64,000 nt of DNA from Liquidambar formosana (GCA_039720395.1 CM077832.1:29375763-29439762); one strand, 5' to 3'; positions 24,866 to 36,328 are shown, counted from the stretch's first letter. Translations and numbers: made by a program. The notes: generated from the sequence alone by a model not told the origin.

Positions 24866-25642
24866 ACATAAGTATTTATGATAAATTGGTTGCCTATGAG
24901 CAAGCCATATATATAATCATTAGGATGGTGATGATGTCTGCATGCCTGTGATAAAAATCTCCACTCGTTTCACAAAATGGCATGATCGTGACATTTTTCG
25001 CTGGTGTCTTAAGTTACATATATATATAGGAAAGAGAAATGAAGCCAAAAAAGAAAAAAAGAAATTTTTTTTGTAACCCTTAGTTCAGCCCTAGGCATAA
25101 AGAGTTTAGTTTATCATATTCGATCGTTTCTTGAGTATTGGTATGTAACTACTAAAGAAGAGGATATAAGGAGTTGCAATGGAGCAATGAAGGCAGGACT
25201 GGACACCTCTCACTAGTTTATACCCTCGCAGGAAGTATGGCCAGTGGACATATATATCAAATGAAATACATATTCAGACATTAATTCATTCCATTTGTAT
25301 TTATAACTTTCTAATAGGAATTTATTGCAACAACTGCATTAAAGGAAAAATAACTTTTTTATTGGGAAAAAAATACACTACCTAAGAAAATTAATTTTAT
25401 AATTATACTATAATAAAGAAAAATAAAAGAATGAGATACTTCAACACAGTAAGCGGTGTCAAATTAAAGAAGTAGATGAGTGCATGCGCATGCAGGCTCC
25501 TACGAAGGCTTGAAGAAGTTTACTTGAGACGCTTACTACCAAGATATATAGCTACCATCAAAGCATGCCTTCACAACCTGTATCTGACGTTTTAAAACTT
25601 GAGAATCATAACAATATAACAGACACAAGGGCAAAAAGTGTA

Positions 25643-25862
25643 GGATTTGGATTTGCTTAAGTTGGGGTCTTCAACTTGACGCTCAATTTGGCGTTAGATT
25701 TTGGACACGTGGGGGGATGCAATTATCAACGGTTGGGATGAGGAAGTTTTACCATTTGTAAGAAAAGCCTAGCCGTTGATAATTGCATCCCCCCACGTGT
25801 CCAAAATCTAACGCTAAATTGAGCGTCAAGTTAAAGACTCCAACTTGAGCAAATCCCAATCC
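25643..25862. mobile_element. Mutator-type MITE in a formin intron, near-perfect 95-bp hairpin
   Basis: Arms 25643-25737 and about 25768-25862 are reverse complements with only a handful of mismatches, separated by about 30 bp. A perfect 9-bp duplication AAAAGTGTA flanks the element (25634-25642 and 25863-25871), which fits a Mutator-derived MITE. The arms contain CACGTG (in GACACGTGGGGGG). It is intronic, in the formin pseudogene. Confidence 0.92.
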
Positions 25863-27306
25863 AAAAGTGTAGGAGTAGTACATTGCTTAGAGAATTTATT
25901 TATATATAAAAAAAAAAAATAGAAGGAATAATTAATTACCATCTAGAAGGGCTTCGCAGACTTCTTCGCTAGTCAGCCTTTGTACCCTCAGCAAATTTGC
26001 AATACCCTGAGATTTATTCGGATCAAGTATCCTATTTACTTGACTTGGTGAGGGACCATCCGCCTCTGAATGCGAGTTTGAGTTATTGCCTACAAACTTT
26101 TTCTCATTCAATCTGCACCCAACCAAATTTATTTTATTTTTGATGGGCAAAGCAATTTTTTTTTTTTTTAAGAGTTAAAGAGATTACATGCAACACGCCA
26201 TAGAACAAAATACACCAAAACACCCAAAAACCTAAGAAAACACCCTGCACACCCCCTAATTTAAAAAAAAAAAAAAAAAAAAAAGATTAAAGATATCCGA
26301 AGCCTTATTCCCACCAACGTTTTAAACTAATCCCTAATGGCTCATGTGAAACGCCCCATATCCGCATAGGCAACAATTGTTGAGGTTTTAACCCAAACTA
26401 ATCCACTAACAAATTAATTTGTAAAATGAGTTCATATTCAATCTGCATTATTATATATAATAACGAACATGTTTATAATGTGTGAACCAAACGAAGAACA
26501 AGAAGAAGGAAAAAAATATATAGAGTGTAGATTTTTGCACGAGAAAGAAAACTAAAGTTTGGAATCCTACATAGAAGAGTCCATCTCCTCTTCATGATCA
26601 GAACTGATTGCTCGCTCTTCTGGCTTCAACTTCCATTGTGGAGTGTCCTCAATTTGAGAATTCAGCGGTAACTCCGTTTCTGGGTTGTGCAGTCTCCTTA
26701 TTTTCCTCTCTGGCGATGAAGGCGGAGTCACCAACATCGAAGAAGACTTCCTCTTGCTCAACAATGGAGTTATGGAAGGCTGCGGTGTTGTTGGTGGCGG
26801 TGGTGGAGACAAAGGAGCCTCCATCGATACACGTTGTGGAGACATCTGAATCGAGCTTCTACGGCTTGAGTTCATTGGGTGGACCAGAGAATCCAGTTCA
26901 TGATCAGCAACAATAATATTAATATTGTTACTCTCAGCATCAGCAGCAGCAGAAGCAGCAGCAGCATGGTTGTTCCTCGGAGGATAACTAGAAGTCCAAC
27001 GGGCATAATTTCGATTAGAAAACCAGAGATCATCGTCAGAAGCAGGTCTCTCTAGAAGGGGATTGGGATCGACAGAAAAGGCAGAGACTATTCGTAATGA
27101 CAACAATTAAAATGAAAACACCTAGAAAAATAAGGGCAAAAGTGTCGGTCATTATGGTTTATATGGTCAATAAGAGAGGGTGAGGGAGTATATTGGTGTA
27201 CGTGCAGTGTGGTTTATGGGGGATGGGACTGTGTAGAGAATAGTGTCAATGGAAGAAGGAGGCCTAGGAGGAGGAAGAAAGAAAGACAAGGGATGAGGAT
27301 TTGCAT

Positions 27307-27896
27307 GTGAACCCTAAAATCTCTAGGCACACACATATATATATATATACATACTAATTAAAAGGAAAAACCTAAAGGGGCCGGGGGGTTCAAAAAGGTT
27401 GGATACAGAATCTAGACAAGATGGTAAGGAGAGTATGTGAAAGCTGTAACCCCTTCCTTTCCTTTTTTAGGTGTGTTCTCATTGTTCTCATAATGCCATA
27501 AGGGGCACATAAGATCTTTAATTATTCTCCATCTTGATTCTCATATGTATATGCCTACAAAACTTGAGGGAAAAGGGTGGGAAAATTTTGAATTTACCTT
27601 AGAAAGGAATCCCTTTCATGGTTTATTTATTTATTTTATTTTATTTTTATTTTTATACTATTTCAGAATTTTTCTAATTAGATCATGGGCAGTGTGCCTT
27701 GCTCAGCACTAGTAGACAGGCATACGCAATTTCCGTATAATATGCTTTACACATATTCTCCCATGTGATCATGGATTTATAGGAAATCTCATAACAATGA
27801 GTTCTTTAATTTTCAAAGACTCGAGATATCAAATGGTAGGCAATGTTGCCCACACCGATCCCATCTTTCCTTAGATTAAACAAAAAATAAAATAAA
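27307..27896. other. Upstream of the formin; AT-rich non-coding
   Basis: An AT microsatellite near 27333-27349 may belong to the old formin promoter. The region 27624-27658 is low-complexity T-rich. Nothing else is recognised. Confidence 0.5.
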
Positions 27897-27912
27897 ATTA
27901 CAGAACTGTTTT

Positions 27913-28130
27913 TTCTTTCTTTTTATTTATTTATTCTTTTATTATTATTAACTATTAGGGGTATCTTAGGTGTTACTCCCATCGAGATCGTTTTAACCCA
28001 GACTATTTCCTCTAACGACCCGTGTAAGATGACCTATACTTACACAAGCAGCGATCTTTGCAAGGAGTTGAAACGATGACTTCTGGGAGTACACCTAGGG
28101 CTTGACCACTCAACCAATCCCGCAAAGGCA
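27913..28130 (-). mobile_element. tRNA-derived SINE
   Basis: On the minus strand the element starts TGCCTTTGCGGGA at 28130 and carries a pol III A-box (TGGTTGAGTGGTC, 28116-28104) and B-box (GTTTCAACTCC, 28074-28064) at tRNA-like spacing. It ends in an A-rich AATAAATAAATAAAAAG tail. Target duplications of 16 bp flank it: ATTACAGAACTGTTTT (27897-27912) and ATTATAAAACTGTTTT (28131-28146), differing at two positions. At about 218 bp these features define a LINE-mobilised SINE. Confidence 0.88.
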
Positions 28131-28146
28131 ATTATAAAACTGTTTT

Positions 28147-29204
28147 AAGCCACTCAATATTTTTGGAACAAAGATATATTTTTAGAAAGAAAAATATTAG
28201 AGAAAAAGAGGTAATGGTTGTGGCCCTTGTACGTTGGTTGCGCGATTAGGTCTTGAATGTGTTATTTTAAAGATCATTGTTTTAATTTTTCGCAACTATC
28301 ATTGCTTGTGTGTATATGAGTGTCTCACACAGGCTGTTAGATGTTTTGGTGGGAGAATGACATGGGGTACCTCTGACTTTTTATTTTAAAAAAAAAAAAA
28401 AACATAAAATGGTTTTATATTATTTAATTAATGAAAGTATGTATTATCTAATTTTGGTAAAATAGTCCAATTAAGTATGTATGTACGAGTTAACATTAAT
28501 GCTATAAGAATAACCCTCGGTTCAATTTATCATCAAATTAGAACCAAGCCGGTTAAATTGGTTTTCATAATTTATAACCCAAACCTGAACTGATGATTTA
28601 AATAACCAAATCAAACCCTCATGGACTTTGTTTTATAATTGTCCAGTATACTTGGGACGGGGATTGCATGTGTCCAAGGGGATTAGTTGGGTGCAAAACA
28701 TTTAAAACCTCCTGATATAAAAAAATAAATAAATTAATAAAAATAACTGAAACAAACAAAATCGAGAAAAGCCCATGGCCAACCATTAGGTCTAATGACA
28801 TGTCTCATTCTAATAAGGGTGTAGGATTTGCGGGGGTTTTGATTTTGAATCCGCGCAAGTGTGTTCTATTATTTTTTTTGGCAAAAAAAATACAAAAAAG
28901 AAAAAAACATCAAGTTGGTTTGATCAGTTCCGATTTCGATAAGCTAATAAATAATTTTAGTTCTTAAAACTGATAAATAATTTATTCAAATTAGTTCTTC
29001 CCTTCAAAATATTTTTAATTATTGATATTGACGCAAGGAGCCAAAAATCACTTGAGCCAACCCATGAGGGGCAGAACAATATGTACTAGGTGACGAGACC
29101 CAATAGCCAATAGAGGGTAAGGAGAGAAGCTCTTCTCCCAACCAATATGTAGGACAGTAGGAATGAAGGATTCAATTATTCTAATATATAAGCCTTTTTA
29201 TTAA
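28147..29204. other. Intergenic, AT-rich, nothing recognised
   Basis: Non-coding sequence with A and T runs. No domain, repeat pair or terminus was found. Confidence 0.5.
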
Positions 29205-30385
29205 AGGGACTTCGGCAACAAATCTATATTCTTGTACTTGTATATTCATAAGTTTATAAAAAAAATTTATAAAACCTTAAGTTCACAAATATGGCATAAA
29301 CATAAATACCCTTCAATAAGCGTTAAAAGGGGATCTTATTTTCACCGTTTGTTTAGATTCAGCCATTCTTTTATCAGGCCTACTGATTACATTAAGCATA
29401 CCTATATATATTCTTTTGTTTTTTTCTTCTTCACCTCTTCAATCTTGACTGAAAAATGATAGCCACACATGGCATGTAATTATTTAAAAGCACTATATTC
29501 TCTTAAATTCAAAAAATTTCAAATCACTAATACCAAATTTAATTGTTTTATTCATAATGTAATTGTTAAAATTACTCCCAAAACAATTAATTTTACTTTA
29601 AACTCTACCTAAAACAACTAATTTAAAATTTTTAAAAATAGTTACGTGTAACTATTTTAAAACAATACATTTAGTCAATGTAACTGTTTATTTATTTTTT
29701 TCCTAATTTTATATTTATCATGAGTCTTATTTCGAAGCTTTCGGCAAGTAGATTACAAAAATATAAATTTTATAAAAAACCGACATATAAATTAGGGGAC
29801 TTTGGCCACAAGTCCATATTATTGTACTTGTATAGCCATAGTTCTATGAAAAAAACTTATAAAGCTTAAAGTCTACAAATATAGCTATCGACACAAGTAC
29901 CTTTTAATAAGCGTTGAAAGGGGATCTTATCTTTACCGTTTGTTCAGATCCAACCATTTTTTTTATCAAGCCTACTGATTGGATCAAGCATATCTATATA
30001 TATTCTTTTTTTTTTTCTTTCTTCTCCTCCTCACCTTGATTGAAAAATGATAGCCACACATGACATGTAAATGTTTTAAAAGCACTATATTCTTTTAAAT
30101 TCAAAAAATTTAAAATCACTAATACCAAATTTAATTGTTTTATTCATAATGTAATTGTTAAATTACTCCCAAAGCAATTAATTTTAATTTAAACTCTACT
30201 AAAACCAATTTAGTTTAAATTTTTTAAAAATAGTTACGTGTAACTATTTTAAAACAGCCCATTTAGTCAATGTAACTATTTATTTTTTTTTTTCCTAATT
30301 TTATAATCATCATGGGTCTTGTTTCGAAGCTTTCGACTAGTAGATTACAAAAATATAAATTTTATAAAAAAATTGACATATAAAC
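29205..30385 (+). repeat. Tandem duplication, two copies of ~590 bp
   Basis: Copy 1 (about 29207-29795) and copy 2 (about 29797-30385) align throughout. Shared blocks include TTGTACTTGTAT, AGCGTTRAAAGGGGATCTTA, TGAAAAATGATAGCCACACA and ATAGTTACGTGTAACTAT (a palindrome). Differences are substitutions and small indels, so the duplication is not recent. No coding potential is supported. Confidence 0.88.
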
Positions 30386-30775
30386 TAAAAGTTATATCAT
30401 TTTAATGTTTAAAAACAAAAAATAATAACTTAAGGGTAATGTAGACTTTTTGCAATTAACACCCTTATAAAACACTCGCGTTTTACTTAAAATTGGACTA
30501 CTGCTTGTACAAGATTCCCACATAGACTTTTGCCTTTACAAGTTCATTAAAATTGTACTTTAGGCTAATTTTCCCTATAAATTAAAATTTATGTCTTTTT
30601 AATGTTTAAAAACAAAAAATAACAACTTAAGGTAATATAGACTTTATGCAATTAACACCCTTATAAAACATTGACGTAATTTTACTTAAAATTGGACTAA
30701 TGCTTATACAAGACTCTCACATAGACTTTTGTCTTTACAAGTTCACTAAAATTGTAATTTAGGCTAACTTTCCAT
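30386..30775 (+). repeat. Tandem duplication, two copies of ~190 bp
   Basis: Blocks such as TTTAATGTTTAAAAACAAAA, GCAATTAACACCCTTATAAA and CACATAGACTTTTG recur in order at about 30400-30575 and 30590-30770. It directly abuts the 590-bp tandem pair, so this is a second, separate tandem event. Confidence 0.85.
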
Positions 30776-31559
30776 TTTATTTATTTATTTAAGAATCGGT
30801 AGAAACCTATCTTTGTCCCTAATTAATCCTCTTTTACTATCAACAAATGAGTGTCAATACTTTTTTATAAGTTTGAATCCGAGATCACTTACTTAACAAG
30901 TAAGACAAATGTCACACTAGCCAATGTCTAATTCTTCCTTATATCACATGCCTAATTGTCTCCCCCCAGCCCCAACCACCCAAAAAGGAAAAGAAAAGCC
31001 TTATTACCTACTTTGCTAAAGTGCATGCATGCCTATGAAAGAAAACATAGAGCCTATTCTATTGTAACTATGAAACATGTGACAGCACATTAATTATCTC
31101 ATATCGATATATATATTTATATAGGTCTGTTCCTATAGGCTTCAACCTTTATACCATATATCAGCGTGAGTGAATCTTGTTCGTCTATAGCTTTCAGTAC
31201 CAGATCTAAGGGCTGAGAATGGAAGGCTTCATTTAAGGTCAAACAGACCCGTTTTTTCAGTTGCTACTGCAGCTCTTGTCCCATCATCACATCAACTCTC
31301 CAAGAATGGTGGAATGGAAGGCTCCTAAACATGGTTCAAACCCATTCATGCAACATCAAATGAAGCTCTTCACTCTTTACACTATGAAACTCACCCAGAT
31401 TTGGAAGAGCTCCACATCCAGCCACTCACACACCACCTACGAACCCTCCATCTCCATAAATTGCATCGCTAGTGAACACCTTCACACCATGTGACCCTCG
31501 TTGCCACAGTAACACCGGAGCTACGAACCCTCCATCTCCACGAATCACACCGCCGGCGA
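30776..31559. other. Intergenic stretch
   Basis: A tRNA-B-box-like GTTTGAATCC near 30872 is not accompanied by a clear A-box or tail, so I do not call a SINE. No gene was recognised. Confidence 0.4.
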
Positions 31560-32010
31560 ACTGGTGAGCTTCATTTTCGATTTCTATTTTTCTTTCTCCA
31601 AACCCACCCTCACACCATGTGACCCTCCCCATGCAGTAAACCCTCGCCATCATAGCAACCCCACTCATTACCGGCAGCAACCCCACTCATCGTCGGTGAA
31701 CATTGGTGAGTCTTCACTTTTTCAATTTTGGCTATTTTTTCCTCTTCTCTTCTCCAAACCCTCACCCTGACTGTGAAACCCTCCCCATCGCAGCAAGAGG
31801 TATCAATTTCCATAAACCCACTATCGCCTGGTGACCCCACCCACCATCGCAACAAAAACCATCCCCACCAGTGACCTGACACTCAGGTGAGTCTTCACTT
31901 TGTTTTCTCGATTTTTGCTATTTTTTTCCCCCTAATCCCTCACACCGTGTGACCCCTATCGCAGTAAATGTTCTCACTGCAGCTCTCCTTCCCGCTAGTG
32001 ACCTGAACTT
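31560..32010 (+). repeat. Degenerate CA-rich tandem repeat
   Basis: About three diverged units, each with GGTGAGTCTTCACTTT-like, CTATTTTT-like, CTCACACCRTGTGACCC and ATCGCAGYAA blocks, start near 31561, 31704 and 31886. Open frames through it are by-products of the low complexity. Confidence 0.6.
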
Positions 32011-32084
32011 AGGTCAGTATTAATACTGTTTGAGCAAATTTTGAATGTTTTTCTCCTTGCATTTGGGCTACCTAGGTATGTGTA

Positions 32085-32500
32085 TTATGTATTAGCAAGT
32101 ATACAAAGGCATCCTCCCAAAACTCCCACATCCATGTGAAAATTCCTATCCAAAAAATTAGGTTGTGGCACTTCTTGGTATTCCTCAACCCCAAGATCAA
32201 TAGCAATGACTATGTTGATGTTTGATTTAGGAGTTCGAGTATGAGCTACCCAATGTAAAGCACCACCAGCAAACATACCTCATGCATTTATGCGAAGAAG
32301 ATAATAAGGAAAATCTTGAATCCTTCTCCATGAATTTGTTTCCAGGCTATAAACCTTAACTTTAGAGTCATCTGTGTAAAAAGAGTAATGTACAATCCTC
32401 ACCATCTTATATTCATCATTGATAAAATCATATCCAAACCCATAACAACACAAATTCCCCCAGTTTATATATTGTGACCCAACCCCAGTTTACACTCAAG
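32085..32500 (-). pseudogene. F-box-associated (FBA) domain fragment
   Basis: On the minus strand the frame reads YGFGYDFINDEYKMVRIVHY, then VKVYSLETNSWRRI, then after an in-frame TGA GMFAGGALHWVAH, then IVIAIDLGVEEYQEVPQP and GVLGGCLCI. This is the standard order of the type 1 FBA domain of F-box/kelch proteins, which binds substrates of SCF ligases. There is no F-box upstream and the C-terminal half is absent. The TGA (about 32279-32281) sits where a family member would be open. It is a truncated, dead fragment next to a decayed transposase. Confidence 0.8.
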
Positions 32501-33135
32501 ATTATCAAATTTCCCAATCAACTACAGGCCTTACCAAGCCAAGTTTCAGATTTCATATGATTTCATTTATATTTTTTTAAACTCAAGAATATGCTTACAT
32601 TCATAACAGCACAAAACAATTTGAAACAATTATATAGGGTACATAAAACTAATTTAGGTACACACGACACGTATGCAATGCAGTGTATTGTGTATTGCTT
32701 GGTTTTGCCATGACTACTGTTCGAATGGGTATAGGGGTAAGTTGATTTGTAACCTTTTTTCTCCTTGCCATGACTAAGTGAAAATTTCTATTTTCCAAGT
32801 ATAGAAGCCATTCCTTCCATTAAACCATAGACTACAAAATTGATTGGGTTAATTTTATTCAGTGTTCACTATGTTTAAGCAAATTTTGAATGTTCCTCCT
32901 TTTTTTTACCTTGCATTTTTGCTGACCTGCCTGCTTGGGTTGTGTATTGTTTAAATTTTTTTTTTGCTTGGTTTTAAAACAATAGTATGGTTCCTTCTTC
33001 ATACAGATCAATGGAGGACTTTAAGATTGAATCAGATGACTCACAAACATGAATTAGATGACTCACAAACATAACACCATGACTCCTCCTCAATTAATTC
33101 GAAAGTGTGTTACGTTCCCACTGTAATGCAAGAAC

Positions 33136-34220
33136 ACAAACCTTTTATGGGATAAGAGTTTGACTCTTTGGATAACACTTATGCCTTCTACAACAATTAT
33201 GTGAGGCAAGCTGGATTTAGTATTCAAATTGGGAGTAGTAATAGGAATCGTGAGAATGAAATAACTAGGAAGGTGTGTACTTGTTTAAAAGAAGGTGAGA
33301 AAATAGTCCAAGCACCAAAGCCTGATAGTAAACAACCAACAAGGCATCGAGGGCTAGTACAAGAGAGTTGCAGTGCAAGACTCATCGTTCTCAACTTAGG
33401 TACTAAATTTCAAGTGTCTATATTTGAGAAGGTGCACAACCACACTTTTTCATCCCCTGTCAAAGTACAGCTTTTGCCATCTTATCAGCCCAAAGGGCAT
33501 TGGCACAAACCTTTGGCAATGTGAATATCCCTCCATCTCAACTGATGAGTGTTTTGGAGCTACAGGCAAGTGGTTTACAAAACATTGAATGCACTAAATA
33601 GGATATTAGAAATGCTAAAAGAGATGCAAGAAAAGCAACTAATAGCTATGATGCAAATATGCTGAATGAGCATTTCCTTGCACTATAAAGAGAGAAATCC
33701 ATATTTCACATACATTGAGATAGATGATGAGAATCGGATTTCGCATATCTTTTGGATAGACGCAACAAGTAGAGAGGCTTACAAATATTTTGGGGATGTT
33801 GTGGTGTTCGACACCACATATCAAACAAATAGGTATGAAATAATTTTCACACCACTATTGGGGTTAACCATTATGGGCAAACAATAACATTTGGTTGTGA
33901 GCTTCTTGTGTGACAAGAATCATGAATCTTTAATTTGGTTGTTTGAGCAGTGGATGAAAGCCATGTCAGGCGAGCCGCCCAAGATGATCATTACTGATCA
34001 AGATTCAGCCCTGGAGATTGTTATTAAACATGTACTCCCAACTACATACCATAGGTATTGCATTTGACACATCTTGAACAAGTTTTCTAAGAAACTTGGT
34101 GCTCGCATTTATAACCAATATTATGATAACTTTCATGAATGTATTTGGTATTTAGAGCGACCAGAGGAGTTCGAGTGTAGATGGGAATATAAAACTGGAG
34201 GAATGGTTTCTTGTTGATGC
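33136..34220 (+). pseudogene. Decayed FAR1-type/MULE transposase
   Basis: The first open part (about 33150-33523) has FAR1 DNA-binding-domain features: EFDSLDNTYAFYNNYVRQAG, a spaced Cys and basic middle, and VSIFEKVHNHTFSSP (HNH-type end). The next parts in other frames read NPYFTYIEIDDENRISHIFW, YFGDVVVFDTTYQTNRYEI, FTPLLGLT, then LIWLFEQWMKAMSG and PPKMIITDQD, the MULE DDE core (first D in VVFDTTY, second in ITDQD). It ends near an ECRWEY-like end. Several stops interrupt it (a TAA where FAR1 proteins have GM before EFDS, a TAG, and a TGA in CI*HILNK). It is either a FAR1-related gene or a Jittery-like MULE transposase; I see no TIRs to choose. Confidence 0.82.
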
Positions 34221-34299
34221 CACGTGTCAAGGTAAGAAAATATATATATATTTTTTTTCAAATCACATTCTGAAATAGTGAAACACAGCTAGAGAAAAT

Positions 34300-34649
34300 G
34301 TAGAAATTACATTTTAGTGAGCAATTTCCAACCTAATACCAAAAAAAGGATAATGTCCGTCAACTTGCTACCAATCAATTGTATATTTATGTCAAAATAA
34401 CTACCAATATTCTTTGTTTCATATTAAGTAACGAAATAGTCACTAAAAAGTAATTTTTCCAAAAAGAAAGTTACTTTTAGTGACTTTTGGAGAAATTACA
34501 TTTTAGTGATCATTTTCCAACTTAATACCAAGGAAAGAATATAATCTGACAACTTGCTACAAATTAACTGTATTTGTGCTTCAAAAGGACTACTAATTTT
34601 CTTTGTTTCGTTTTAAGTTGGAAAGTGATCACTAAAAGATAATTTCACC
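34300..34649. mobile_element. Two adjacent copies of one MITE family
   Basis: Copies at about 34300-34460 and 34489-34649 (~161 bp each) share terminal inverted repeats beginning GGWGAAATTAYMTTTTAGTG and a common centre (CAACTTGCTAC, TTCTTTGTTTC). In the second copy the arms match over about 40 bp with few differences. The ~28-bp spacer also holds a TTTTAGTGACTTT-like arm piece. No clear target duplications are seen. Confidence 0.75.
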
Positions 34650-35342
34650 AACTATTTTTTTGTTGGTTTTCACGGCTCCTTTTCATGTGGTATAGGTGAG
34701 TAGATGCTTGGTGTACACTATATATCTCTTTGTTTTATGTAGGAGAATCAGAAGACCTACACTATACAATGTTCAACCCAAACTTAATAGATTGTACCAT
34801 ATTTCTTCATTTTCTTTATGCCTATTCATATCCTTTCCCAAAAATTGAATGTATAAAACTATAAATAGTTATAATTAGAAAGAGAGACAAAATAGAGGCA
34901 ATGATGATTAAAAAAGAAAACACAACACATCGAAATACGTACTAACATATCAAAACCATGAACATAGGATGGACCAGGCTCTAGAAAGTCTTAATTTTTT
35001 TCCACTAAATATCATAACAGTGTCACATCCTTCATTTTTTCACAAGCTTCCACCATTAAAATAATTTCTTTTTCAAAATAATTTATCTTTTTTGGAAGTA
35101 TATGTAAATTTTGTGTGAAACATTACGCTAACATCACACCAAAGATTATTTTGATTTAACTATGTAATTTATTTTTGTTTATATCTTTTAAATTTAATTG
35201 ACATACGAAGTATTATATTAACAATTACATTTTATAATTTTAGAGAATAAATATTTTGTTAAAATTATAATTTTCTAATAATATTATTTTTATAAATAAA
35301 TTTGTGCATCGTACAGGTTTTGAAGCTAGTATATATATAAAA
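34650..35342 (+). mobile_element. AT-rich stretch ending in a possible Helitron 3' terminus
   Basis: At 35302-35330 lies TGTGCATCGTACA (a short hairpin), then GGTTTTGAAG and CTAGT. A GC-containing hairpin about 10 bp before a terminal CTRR with a T following is the Helitron 3' pattern. No 5' TC terminus could be placed, and no RepHel coding is present. This is therefore a candidate only. Confidence 0.35.
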
Positions 35343-35763
35343 TGAGGCAGGCTATTGCCACTACAAAAATTTCTAAGCACCCCTACTAATTTTATATTTT
35401 TCAAGGTTTTATGAAAATATAATAGTTTTCATGAAAATTGGCTGCATTATGTACTAGAACACATTGTTTTGAACAACTTTATAGAAGAAACTTTTTCCAT
35501 TATGTTGTTTAAGTTGACTCTTTTACCATTTACATTTTTTGTTTTATTTTACAGATTTTGTCATGAAAAATGGCCAAAAAAATCAAAAAAAAGATTTGGA
35601 AAAACTTTATTCTACAAAATTGTTCAAAATGATGTTTTCTATTAGATAACACAAGTAGTTTTCGTGAAAACCTTAAATATATATATATATATATATATAA
35701 CCTTGAAAAGTTTAAAATAAATGGGGGTGTTGAGGAATTTTTGTGGTGGCAATAGCCACCTCC
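35343..35763. mobile_element. MITE related to the MULE at 42386-46361
   Basis: Inverted arms of more than 60 bp: left from GAGGCAGGCTATTGCCACTA, right ending GGTGGCAATAGCCACCTC. Both contain AAGGTT...CAAAAATT blocks, and an AT microsatellite lies near 35679-35699. The terminal GGCTATTGCCACYAC motif is shared with the TIRs of the larger element, so the family is the same. Exact ends and duplication are uncertain. Confidence 0.72.
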
Positions 35764-36328
35764 ATATAGAACTATGCTATTATATAAAAGAGAGTGGCAC
35801 ATGGCAAGTCTCTCAAATCTTTCCTCCTTAGATATTGACCTACCATGTGGCATGTCTCTCAAGCCTTAATTCATTTAGGCATCAAAGTCTTCAAAAGAAA
35901 AGAATAATTACTAAGGTAAAAAAATCACTAATCACATGGTGGTCAATGCTTACAGGCAGCTTGCCAAAGTCCATTTAACTCCAAAAAAATAAATAAAGCA
36001 AAAAAATACCAATCACGTGGGGTTGTTTGTGTATTGAAATCTTCAAAGGTTAATTTTTTGAGTTGAGAATGATTTTTTTTCTAACTACTTATTTAATTAA
36101 TTAATTAATTTATTTATTTTGTATTTTTTCGCCAAATCTAGAAATTCATTTCATAATAAAAAGTATAATATTTTAACAATACAGTTCCATGAACAAAAAT
36201 CTAAGCCACAAAAGAACACAAAAGATGCTCCAAAGGACAAGAAGCGGCACAAGCTCAAACCACTACCTAGATGACTGAGTAAAAAAAAAAAAAAAGAAAC
36301 CAAACCCAAAAAGCCACCACAACACAAC
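35764..36328. other. Intergenic stretch
   Basis: A TATTATATAAAAGAGAGTGG segment near 35777 resembles the 5' ends of some plant Helitrons but lacks a clean TC start. A near-repeat of CATGGCAAGTCTCTCAA lies near 35800 and 35847. TTAATTAATT and A runs are also present. No gene was recognised. Confidence 0.35.

Larger units (their letters stand above)
22168..27306 (-). pseudogene. Shrunken group I formin (FH1/FH2), frameshifted
   Basis: Formins nucleate actin filaments; plant group I members sit in the plasma membrane. A signal-peptide-like start lies at 27306 (MQILIPCLSFFLLLGLLL). In another frame a transmembrane-like stretch (FALIFLGVFILIVVI) is encoded near 27160-27115. A third frame (27106-26567) holds a proline-rich FH1-like segment (LSPPPPPTTPQPSITP), SPERK, and KLKP near its end. 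FH2 exons follow with sensible splice sites: about 26112-25934 ([24 protein letters not shown]), 23742-23492 (EILGSLLKFAPNKEEE, DPAERFMRAL, PFAFKR), 22788-22168 (CKELRNNSTFLKLLDVVLKAG, FDTLLELISVKATDQRSTLL). Most of the first part of FH2 (lasso/linker, normally with a KLKPLHWDKV-type motif) is missing: KLKP is followed shortly by SSDHEEEMDSS. FH1 is far shorter than usual. I infer a decayed copy with an internal deletion and at least two 5' frame changes. Confidence 0.78.

Noticed and set aside
28091..28130. Possible tRNA gene from the A-box and B-box
   Set aside because: No cloverleaf or anticodon stem can be formed, and a tail and target duplications show a SINE.
30870..30930. Second SINE suggested by GTTTGAATCC
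   Set aside because: No A-box at the right spacing, no tail and no duplication.
35764..35800. Helitron 5' terminus pairing with the candidate 3' end at 35329
   Set aside because: It lies downstream of that 3' end and lacks a clean TC start. It cannot be the same element.
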